Translations under genes and position numbers: made by a program
NCBI GenBank assembly: GCA_025458465.1
Contig: JALOSK010000039.1
Coordinates: forward strand, 1 to 11,572
Source: Sandarakinorhabdus sp.
Lineage (GTDB): Bacteria > Pseudomonadota > Alphaproteobacteria > Sphingomonadales > Sphingomonadaceae
DNA: 11,572 bases
Direction: 5' to 3'
The notes under the pieces: generated by a model
The model's input: the letters and a program-made list of their open reading frames with translations, nothing else
Told to the model about the DNA's origin: nothing
Databases searched by the model: none
Part shown: positions 1 through 5,669 of the stretch, in pieces
Numbering within the stretch: the first letter of the stretch is position 1
How the letters are laid out: each line of letters starts with the position of its first letter

Positions 1-1
1 A

Positions 2-349
2 GACCAGCGCGCCGCCGCCGCCCGCCTGTTCACCTCTGCCGCCATCGACAGCGCGGAAATGGCCGAGACCATGCGCTGGGCACTGGCCCACACCGGCGAA
101 CTGCTGGATCCGCACACCGCCATTGGCCTTGCCGCGGCCCGCCGCGATGATGGCCACGAACCGATGGTGACGTTGGCCACCGCGCACCCGGCCAAGTTCC
201 CGGCCGCCGTCGAAGCGGCCTGCGCCGTCACCCCACAACTGCCGGCGCGCCTCGCCGATCTGATGACGCGACCCGAACGCTATGATGTGGCGCCGGCGCG
301 CCTGCAGGAAATCGAGGCGCACATCGCCGCCCGTGCGAAAGCCCAATGA
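2..349 (+). CDS. thrC: Threonine synthase, C-terminal part (5' end outside window)
   Basis: The reading frame is open from the window edge and gives 115 residues before a TGA stop. Threonine synthase is a PLP enzyme that converts O-phospho-homoserine to threonine, the last step of threonine synthesis in the cytoplasm. The visible part resembles the family's C-terminal end: an acidic stretch with AEMAETMRWA, then LLDPHTAIGLAAARR (roughly residues 38-52 of the visible part), then a segment about keeping to TLATAHPAKFP. These are typical of bacterial ThrC. The PLP-binding lysine lies upstream and cannot be seen. The stop codon overlaps an ATG (ATGA at 346-349), an arrangement that usually marks translational coupling to the next gene, here an M16 peptidase. 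Identification rests on remembered family sequence. Confidence 0.88.
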   Translation, partial: DQRAAAARLFTSAAIDSAEMAETMRWALAHTGELLDPHTAIGLAAARRDDGHEPMVTLATAHPAKFPAAVEAACAVTPQLPARLADLMTRPERYDVAPARLQEIEAHIAARAKAQ

Positions 350-358
350 TCGCACCCG

Positions 359-1588
359 TTGTTTCCACCCCCGAACGGGCTGACTGTCGCGAGCTGGGCG
401 ATGCCCGGTGTCGAGACGGTGGCGCTTTCGATCAGTGCCGATACCGGCTCGCGCTTTGAAGCCGCGCCGGTGAACGGGTTGGCGCATCTGTTCGAACACA
501 TGGTGTTCAAGGGCACCCACCGTCGCTCGGCCCGCGAGATTGCCGAGCAGATGGAAGATGTGGGTGGGCAGCTGAACGCCTGGACCAGCCGCGATGCCAC
601 CATGTTCCACGCCCGCCTGCTGGCCAAGGACCTGCCACTGGGCGTCGATCTGGTGGCCGATCTGGTGTCCAATCCGCGCTTTGATGAAGGCGATCTGGCG
701 CGCGAAAAGGAAGTGGTGCTGCAGGAACTGGGCGAGGCCCGCGACACGCCAGACGATATCGTGTTCGATCATCTGCAGGAAGCCGCCTACCCCGATCAGG
801 GCCTCGGCCGCTCCATCCTGGGGGATGAAGCCACCCTCGCCCGCATCACCCGCGACGATCTCGTGCAGTGGCAGGCCGCCCATTATGCGCCGCAGCGCCT
901 CGCGCTGGTGGTGGCCGGCAAGGTGGATCACGCCGCACTGTGCCGGATTGCCGAAGCCGCCTTCCCGGCGGCGGCCGGCGATGTCGCTGCCCCGGCCGGC
1001 GATGCCGCGCGCTTTGCGCCCACCACCCGGCACGACAAGCGCCGCATCGAACAGGCGCAGTTGACGGCCGGATGGGCCGCGCCCGGCCATCATGATCCGG
1101 CGCAGGATGCCGCGCTGCTGTTCACGCTGGCGGCCGGCGGCGGCATGTCCTCGCGGCTCTTCCAGCAGGTGCGCGAGGAACGCGGGCTGGCCTATGCGGT
1201 GTCGGCGGCGCTGCAACCCTATGTGGATGGCGGGCTGATGAGCGTGCATGCCGCCACCGATCCTGCCAATGCCGCTGCCGCCCGCGACCTGATCGATACG
1301 GTGCTGGCACAAACCGCCAGCGGCCTTGAACAGGCCGAGCTTGATCGTGCACGGGCACAGGCGCTGGCCGGCTTGCTGATGGCGCTGGAGGCGCCGCAGG
1401 GTGCCGCCGATTATCTGGCGCGCAGCCTGCTGGTGCATCGCCGCTTCGTGCCGCCGGCCGAAATCGTTGCGCGCATCGAGGCGGTGACCGTGGACGATGC
1501 CCGCGCCGCCGGTGCCGCCATGCTGGCCCACACCCCGGCCCGCGCCGAAATTGGCAAGCACAAGCCCGCAGGTTCCCGGCCGGCATGA
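359..1588 (+). CDS. M16 family zinc metallopeptidase (pitrilysin / processing-peptidase type)
   Basis: This 409-residue protein has the inverted zinc motif HxxEH (H43-L-F-E46-H47) and the distal glutamate E123, 76 residues after H47, the spacing seen in the catalytic beta subunit of mitochondrial processing peptidase. The C-terminal half keeps the M16 RLFQ...RGLAYAVSA segment. Its length matches single-chain bacterial M16B enzymes of about 400-420 residues. M16 enzymes cut peptides inside a clam-shell chamber; the substrate here is unknown. The only in-frame start after the thrC stop is TTG at 359, with no Shine-Dalgarno sequence, and it leaves a very short lead before PNGLTV. An ATG at 346, overlapping the thrC stop, would give MIAPVVSTPNGLTV if one C were removed from the C5 run at 368-372, so a frameshift or sequencing error is possible. 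The 3' end overlaps the next gene by 4 bases. Confidence 0.9.
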   Translation: MFPPPNGLTVASWAMPGVETVALSISADTGSRFEAAPVNGLAHLFEHMVFKGTHRRSAREIAEQMEDVGGQLNAWTSRDATMFHARLLAKDLPLGVDLVADLVSNPRFDEGDLAREKEVVLQELGEARDTPDDIVFDHLQEAAYPDQGLGRSILGDEATLARITRDDLVQWQAAHYAPQRLALVVAGKVDHAALCRIAEAAFPAAAGDVAAPAGDAARFAPTTRHDKRRIEQAQLTAGWAAPGHHDPAQDAALLFTLAAGGGMSSRLFQQVREERGLAYAVSAALQPYVDGGLMSVHAATDPANAAAARDLIDTVLAQTASGLEQAELDRARAQALAGLLMALEAPQGAADYLARSLLVHRRFVPPAEIVARIEAVTVDDARAAGAAMLAHTPARAEIGKHKPAGSRPA

Positions 1589-2460
1589 CCACGCTGGCCA
1601 CCCTTGTCACCGAACCGTGGGCCGATTTCGGGCTGGTCGATTCCGGCCATGGCCGCAAGCTGGAACGCTATGGCCGGTTCCGCTTCATCCGCCCCGAACC
1701 GCAGGCGATGTGGGCGCCGGCCAGCTCCGATTGGCGCGCCGATGGCGAATTCATTGGCGGCAGCGATGAAGACGGCGGCGGCCGCTGGCAACTGAAACCG
1801 AACGTGCCCGATCGCTGGGAGATGAAGCGCCCCACCCCGAATGGCGACGTGCATTTCTGGGCCAGCAACACGCCGTTCCGGCACCTCGGTTTTTTCCCCG
1901 ACATGGGCGGGCAGTGGGATTGGCTGCAGGGCGCCATCCGGCCCGGTGATCGGGTGATGAACATGTTCGGCTATACGGGCGTCGGCAGTCTGGTGGCGGC
2001 CCGCGCCGGCGCGCAGGTGACCCATGTGGATGCCAGCAAGAAGAGCGTGGCCGCCGCCCGCGAGAATGCCGCGCTTTCTGGGCTGGCCGATGCGCCCATC
2101 CGCTGGATTGTCGATGATGCGCTGAAATTCCTGCGTCGCGAGGTGCGGCGCGGGAGCAAATATCACGGCCTCATCTTCGATCCGCCCAAATATGGCCGCG
2201 GCCCCGATGGCGAGGTGTGGCAGCTGGAGCGGGACCTGCCCGAACTCGTCGATCTGGCGCGGCAACTGCTGGCCGATGATGCGCGCTTCTGCGTGCTCAC
2301 CGTCTATGCCATCCGCATGTCAGCCCTCGCGCTGCATCCGCTGCTGGCCCAGGCGCTCGGGCCGCGCGGCGGCACCATCGAGGTGGGCGACATGGCGATC
2401 CGTGAGGAAACGCGCGGGCTGTTGCTGCCCACCGCCATCTTCGCGCGCTGGAGCGTTTAG
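1585..2460 (+). CDS. Class I SAM-dependent methyltransferase, rRNA large-subunit (RlmI/RlmK-like) type
   Basis: The 291-residue product has a Rossmann methyltransferase domain in its second half. Motif I is VMNMFGYTGVGS (residues 124-135), the acidic residue after strand 2 is D149 (HVDASKKS), DD occurs at 178-179 and motif IV is DPPKYGRG (199-206). The F-x-Y-T-G plus DPPK signature is typical of the COG1092 rRNA methyltransferases that modify 23S rRNA cytosine or guanine. The N-terminal 115 residues (with WELK/WQLKP and FRHLGFFPD) are not an obvious PUA domain, so this is the short version and its exact target base is not predicted. ATG at 1585 overlaps the M16 stop (ATGA), supporting coupled translation. 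Its TAG stop overlaps the stop of the convergent DUF3429 gene. Confidence 0.85.
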   Translation: MTTLATLVTEPWADFGLVDSGHGRKLERYGRFRFIRPEPQAMWAPASSDWRADGEFIGGSDEDGGGRWQLKPNVPDRWEMKRPTPNGDVHFWASNTPFRHLGFFPDMGGQWDWLQGAIRPGDRVMNMFGYTGVGSLVAARAGAQVTHVDASKKSVAAARENAALSGLADAPIRWIVDDALKFLRREVRRGSKYHGLIFDPPKYGRGPDGEVWQLERDLPELVDLARQLLADDARFCVLTVYAIRMSALALHPLLAQALGPRGGTIEVGDMAIREETRGLLLPTAIFARWSV

Positions 2461-2888
2461 GCCTGCAAGGCCGCCTGCCAGCCCAGCGCGGTCACGGCAC
2501 CCGCGGTGAGCACCATGCGCAGCCGGCCATACCAGCCGGGCAGGCCGCCGGCGCGGAAATCCCAGAACAGGTGCAGCAAAAGTGCGGCGGCCAGCGCAAC
2601 GAATTGGCCTACCCGATATTTCGCCGGCACCAGCAGGATCAGCCAGCCGATGATGCTGGGCAGCATGGCAAGGCCGATCAGGCGCGGCGATGGCGCGGCC
2701 GCCTGCACCGCCGCGCCCCAGCGTGCGCCGCCCAGGAACGACAGGATGATGGCGCTCCACCACAACAGCGCTTCGTTGAACTGCCAGCGGAAATCCGGCG
2801 CGATCAGCGTGGCGATGGGCGCCGCAAGGAAGGGAATCAGGCCGGCAAGGCCATAGAAAAGGACGACAGGGGGCGTCTTGCTGGACAT
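2457..2888 (-). CDS. DUF3429 family membrane protein
   Basis: This small integral membrane protein has 143 residues and five predicted hydrophobic helices, at about residues 7-30, 38-62, 68-88, 93-111 and 120-141. The signature SFLGGARWG (50-58) on the second helix matches the DUF3429 family (usually GxxHWG or similar). No function is established for the family. I chose ATG at 2888, which gives MSSKTPPVVLFYG. The frame is open further upstream, but that extension is arginine- and alanine-rich and unlike a membrane protein. GGCAGG lies a suitable distance before the ATG. It is the last gene of the minus-strand operon after the M23 peptidase and the exported methyltransferase, 79 bases downstream of the latter. 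It ends inside the stop of the convergent methyltransferase, leaving no room for a separate terminator. Confidence 0.8.
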   Translation of the reverse strand: MSSKTPPVVLFYGLAGLIPFLAAPIATLIAPDFRWQFNEALLWWSAIILSFLGGARWGAAVQAAAPSPRLIGLAMLPSIIGWLILLVPAKYRVGQFVALAAALLLHLFWDFRAGGLPGWYGRLRMVLTAGAVTALGWQAALQA

Positions 2889-2934
2889 GATCAGGCGCCT
2901 GCCACGCCGCGGTGCCAGCGGGAATGCGGCATCG

Positions 2935-2968
2935 CGCCCGGCATTGCTCCCCCCATCCCGCCCGGCAT
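2935..2968. repeat. Short direct repeat of CGCCCGGCAT in the spacer between two minus-strand genes
   Basis: The 10-mer CGCCCGGCAT occurs at 2935-2944 and again at 2959-2968, a period of 24 bases. The second copy touches the stop codon of the upstream methyltransferase gene. The region is very GC-rich, so chance duplication is quite possible. No function is claimed. Confidence 0.4.
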
Positions 2969-3630
2969 CAGCCCCGGCAGGCGCGCACGCTGTCGGGCCG
3001 CGGGCGCAGGCCGGGGCGGAACACGGCGGCATAGCCCTGCGCGATGTCGGTCATCGTCACCAGTTCGAAGCCCACCGCCTTCACCTCGCAGATCAGCAGC
3101 GCCTTGGGCATGCCGTGCTGCTGCGAAGGGCGATCAAGATCGACCACCACGATGCGCCCGCCCGGCTTCAGGCTGCGGCGCAGGCGATCGAGCAGCAGAT
3201 AGGGCTGTTCGATCTCGTGATACATGTGGACCATCAGCGCCACGTCCACGCTGGCCGCCGGCAGCCGGGCGCTGGCCTGGCCGCCACGCACATAGCGCAC
3301 GTTGGTGAAGCCGGCCGTGCTTGCCCGCCTGCGCACCTGCTCCAGCGCGCGCAGCGAGACATCCTGCGCGAACACCCGGCCCTGCGGCCCCACCAGCGGC
3401 GCCAGTTTTATCACATAATAGCCGGTGCCGGTGCCGATGTCGGCCACGGCCATGCCCGGCTTCACGCCGGCGATGCGGATGACGTCTGCGGCCTCGCCAA
3501 TCCGCTCGCGGGCGGCCTCGTCACCCCAGGCCGTGGACACGGGGGGCGCCACTGGGCGCTGCGGGCGGGGCAGGGTGGTCGTGCCGGCCAGCAGGCCGAA
3601 CAGCAGGAACGGGGCAATATGTCGAAACAC
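2968..3630 (-). CDS. Class I SAM-dependent methyltransferase with N-terminal signal sequence
   Basis: The 220-residue product starts with a hydrophobic segment (APFLLFGLLAG, residues 6-16) followed by a proline-rich linker, which looks like a signal peptide or membrane anchor. The methyltransferase domain follows: motif I VADIGTGTGYY (62-72), acidic residue D90, HMYHEIEQPY (135-144) in the motif IV/V area, and LKPGGRIVVVDLDRP (154-168). HMYHE and the final LICEVKAVGFELV segment recall a sphingomonad family of secreted or periplasmic methyltransferases whose substrate is unknown. I chose GTG at 3630, which places the hydrophobic stretch right after RH; TTG at 3660 is an alternative that adds ten residues. 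There is no lipobox cysteine (LLAGT, not LLAGC). It lies 59 bases after the M23 gene, probably on the same transcript. Confidence 0.8.
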   Translation of the reverse strand: MFRHIAPFLLFGLLAGTTTLPRPQRPVAPPVSTAWGDEAARERIGEAADVIRIAGVKPGMAVADIGTGTGYYVIKLAPLVGPQGRVFAQDVSLRALEQVRRRASTAGFTNVRYVRGGQASARLPAASVDVALMVHMYHEIEQPYLLLDRLRRSLKPGGRIVVVDLDRPSQQHGMPKALLICEVKAVGFELVTMTDIAQGYAAVFRPGLRPRPDSVRACRG

Positions 3631-3689
3631 CTGCGGATCATGCCCTGCCAGCGTGGCCAAAAAATGTCGCTGCCGCAGCAGCCTGCCGA

Positions 3690-5279
3690 TCAATCGTCGG
3701 CGGCCTGCGTGCCCTTGGGGGCGGCCGCCGCGACCTGCAGGGTGCGCCACCGGTTCATCTGGCGCTGGAAATTGTCGAGCGCGCGGCCCGAAAGTTCCGC
3801 GCCACCAATATATTTCAGCCGCACCGGGTTCACCGCCTGGCCGTTCAGATACACCTCGTAATGCAGGTGCGGGCCGGTCGAAAGCCCGGTGGAACCAACC
3901 GCGCCGATCACCTGGCCCTGCCGCACCTTCTGCCCCGGCTTCACGTTGATCCGGGACATGTGGGCATAGGCGCTGGCCAGCTGCTTGTTGTGCCGGATCA
4001 TCACGTAATTGCCGTGGCCGCCGTGCCAGCCGGCAAAGCTGATCGTGCCGCTGCCCGCCGCCATGATCGGCGTGCCGCTGCCGGCGCCGAAATCGACGCC
4101 CTTGTGCATCCGCGAATAGCCCAGAACCGGATGGCGGCGCATGCCGAAGCCGCTGGACATGCGGGCGCCATCCACCGGCGTGCGCATCAGGCCGCGCTTC
4201 ACGCCTTCGCCGCTGGCCTGGTAATAATCGCCGTCCCACCAGCCAATTTCCACCGGGTTCTTGCCGCGCTGGGCCAGCGCGCCATACAGCAGCCGGCCAT
4301 GGCGCACCTCGCCGGTTTCGGCGCGATCCTGTTCGATGATAATGTCGAAGCGATCATCCTTGCGCAGGCCACGCTCGAAATCGACGACATGGCGCATCTG
4401 GCGCACGAATTCGCCGGCCTGGCTGGCCGGGATGCCGGCGCTGCGCAGGGCCCGGTTCAGGCTGCTGCCGGCCGGGCCGGACACGCGCAGCGGCGTGGAA
4501 TCCACCGCAATCGGGATGCGCTTCATCACCAGGGCGCCATCGACGCGGGCGAATTCCACCTTCAGATCGAAGGCCGCGCGCAGCGCCAGGCTGTCCAGCG
4601 GGCGCGGCACCGTCTTGGTCTCGCGGCGGCCCAGCACCAGTTCGGCGCGGCTGCCACCCGGCGGGCTGATGCCGCCCAGCAGGCGGGTGACGGTGGCGAC
4701 ATCATCGGCGCCCACACCGGCATTGCGCAGGGCGCCGGCCAGACCGCGACGGCCCACCGTCACACTGCGCTCCACGCGCGGGCGTTCGGGGGCTTCGGCC
4801 AGCGGGCGCAACTGCCGCGCATCGACCTGCGGTGTCGCGCCGGTGCGTGCGCCAAGGGCAAGCGGCGCGATCATGTGCGGCGCGCTGCCTTCGCGTTCGG
4901 CCGGGGTGAACGGGCGCGGCACGCCATCGTGAATGGGCGGCACGTTCAGGCCGGCCCACAGCGCCCCGCCCAGCAGCGCCGTGCAGGCCCCCGCCTTCAG
5001 CCACCAGCGGCGGCTGAACAGGGCGTTGCCCAGATCAAGATCGATATCGCCCTGCGCCGCCGCACGGCGCAGGCGTTGCCAGTCCTCACCGATCCGGCGG
5101 CGTTCGGCCACGGCGACGCGCGCCAGCGTCGGGCCCAGCCCGACAATGTTGCGGGCAGCGGCTCCGGCAACGCCGCGCACGCCAGCTGCGCCGCGCAGCA
5201 ACGCCCGGCCGGCGGATGCGCCCGGCATCGGCAGCGCTGCGCTGCCGCCACCGGCGGACGGGAACCCGGGCTGGTACAA
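3690..5279 (-). CDS. M23 family metallopeptidase (membrane-anchored peptidoglycan endopeptidase, MepM-like)
   Basis: From TTG at 5279 the protein has 529 residues. It begins with about 90 arginine-rich residues, then one membrane segment (about 92-112, after RRWW), so the rest should face the periplasm. A middle region with VSGPAGSSLNRALRSAGIP resembles the OapA-like domain found before M23 domains. The C-terminal LytM/M23 domain has SSGFGMRRHPVLG, zinc ligands H392 and D396 (MHKGVDFG), H440 (AYAHMS) and HLH at 471-473 (STGPHLHYEV). The catalytic set is therefore complete. Such enzymes cut cell-wall cross-links to allow growth. An ATG at 5360 would add 27 residues, but it lies in the spacer of the likely promoter and lacks a Shine-Dalgarno sequence. 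AGGGGAG four bases before the TTG supports the shorter form. First gene of its operon. Confidence 0.88.
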   Translation of the reverse strand: MYQPGFPSAGGGSAALPMPGASAGRALLRGAAGVRGVAGAAARNIVGLGPTLARVAVAERRRIGEDWQRLRRAAAQGDIDLDLGNALFSRRWWLKAGACTALLGGALWAGLNVPPIHDGVPRPFTPAEREGSAPHMIAPLALGARTGATPQVDARQLRPLAEAPERPRVERSVTVGRRGLAGALRNAGVGADDVATVTRLLGGISPPGGSRAELVLGRRETKTVPRPLDSLALRAAFDLKVEFARVDGALVMKRIPIAVDSTPLRVSGPAGSSLNRALRSAGIPASQAGEFVRQMRHVVDFERGLRKDDRFDIIIEQDRAETGEVRHGRLLYGALAQRGKNPVEIGWWDGDYYQASGEGVKRGLMRTPVDGARMSSGFGMRRHPVLGYSRMHKGVDFGAGSGTPIMAAGSGTISFAGWHGGHGNYVMIRHNKQLASAYAHMSRINVKPGQKVRQGQVIGAVGSTGLSTGPHLHYEVYLNGQAVNPVRLKYIGGAELSGRALDNFQRQMNRWRTLQVAAAAPKGTQAADD

Positions 5280-5283
5280 ATCG

Positions 5284-5290
5284 CTCCCCT
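5284..5290 (-). promoter_or_regulatory. Shine-Dalgarno sequence that decides the TTG start of the M23 gene
   Basis: On the minus strand the sequence reads AGGGGAG, then four bases, then TTG at 5279. It is one of the strongest ribosome-binding sites in the window and is the main reason for placing the start here rather than at the upstream ATG at 5360. Confidence 0.7.
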
Positions 5291-5344
5291 GTTGCGATCC
5301 TGTCTGAACGAACGCGAACTGAACGAAACGCTTACAAACCCTTG

Positions 5345-5373
5345 ATTTGACTGGCCACATCGACTGCGTTCAA
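5345..5373 (-). promoter_or_regulatory. Likely sigma-70-type promoter of the M23-methyltransferase-DUF3429 operon
   Basis: Read on the minus strand, a -35 hexamer TTGAAC (5368-5373, 4 of 6 matches to TTGACA) and a -10 hexamer TCAAAT (5345-5350, 4 of 6 to TATAAT) are separated by exactly 17 bases. Transcription would start near 5338, giving a leader of about 58 bases before the TTG start at 5279. This is a match by eye, not an experiment. Confidence 0.5.
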
Positions 5374-5449
5374 ACCGTGACGAGCATTGCCCAGCCCGAG
5401 TCGCCGTGTCAATCGCGCAACAGGGGGCCTGTGAGTCAATCCGGATGAG

Positions 5450-5478
5450 CCGTTGACTTCAAACGGTCACTTGCCGTT
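5450..5478. repeat. Alternating CCGTT - AACGG - CCGTT half-sites, 12-bp spacing
   Basis: CCGTT at 5450-5454, AACGG at 5462-5466 and CCGTT at 5474-5478 are inverted relative to each neighbour, with starts 12 bases apart. A further AACGG is at 5520-5524. The middle arm can pair with either side in RNA; in DNA the spacing suggests a tandem binding site. Which applies cannot be told from sequence alone. Confidence 0.45.
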
Positions 5479-5501
5479 CCCATTTTCCCGTGTCACCTTT
5501 T

Positions 5502-5513
5502 TCACCATGGTGA
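5502..5513. promoter_or_regulatory. Perfect 12-bp palindrome TCACCATGGTGA, possible operator
   Basis: The sequence is identical to its own reverse complement over 12 bases with no spacer. An additional TCACC half lies at 5493-5497, five bases upstream. It is 157 bases before the helicase ATG. Perfect palindromes of this size in control regions often bind dimeric repressors; the binding protein is unknown. Confidence 0.4.
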
Positions 5514-5669
5514 TCGGCGAACGGATCGCATGATGAAGGGGTGGCGCCGCCGTCCTGGCGTCGCGTCCGCGCTGCGTTTGCTGACTTGGCCGCGCCTCCC
5601 CGGCCGCCGGTCAGTTTGCCACAGCCCCTTGTTGCCAGCCGCTGCCGGGACCATCCTTGCCTGGTGAGC

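Larger units (their letters stand above)
5374..5669. other. Divergent control region between the M23 operon and the helicase operon
   Basis: About 300 bases without a convincing gene. It is lower in GC than its surroundings around 5440-5515 and holds a run of CCGTT/AACGG half-sites and a perfect palindrome, listed separately. TTGACT at 5453-5458 is a possible -35 box for the helicase, but I found no good -10 box at the usual distance. A frame open from GTG at 5541 runs into the helicase, but its codons carry many A/T third positions, unlike the helicase itself. A separate 45-codon frame runs from ATG at 5530 and ends two bases before the helicase ATG; it is arginine-rich and not supported as a gene. 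Confidence 0.5.

Noticed and set aside
1411..2265. Open frame of 284 codons on the minus strand opposite the M16 and rRNA-type methyltransferase genes
   Set aside because: No motif was found, and it overlaps two genes with complete active sites.
2878..3861. Open frame of 327 codons on the plus strand opposite the exported methyltransferase
   Set aside because: The minus strand holds clear methyltransferase motifs; this frame has none.
3631..4239. Upstream extension of the exported methyltransferase frame into the M23 gene
   Set aside because: The extra 203 codons overlap the conserved M23 catalytic region in another frame and read as R- and G-rich sequence without a domain.
3861..5345. Open frame of 494 codons on the plus strand opposite the M23 gene
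   Set aside because: Composition is antisense-like (H, A, R, Q rich), while the minus strand has the complete M23 active site.
5530..5667. 45-codon frame ending two bases before the helicase ATG, as a possible leader peptide
   Set aside because: It is arginine-rich, has no strong ribosome-binding site and no regulatory codon run. It would need conservation evidence to be called.
5541..5669. GTG at 5541 as the helicase start
   Set aside because: The extra 43 residues have weak codon bias and precede the family's conserved N-terminal region; AAGGGG directly abuts the GTG, too close for good initiation.
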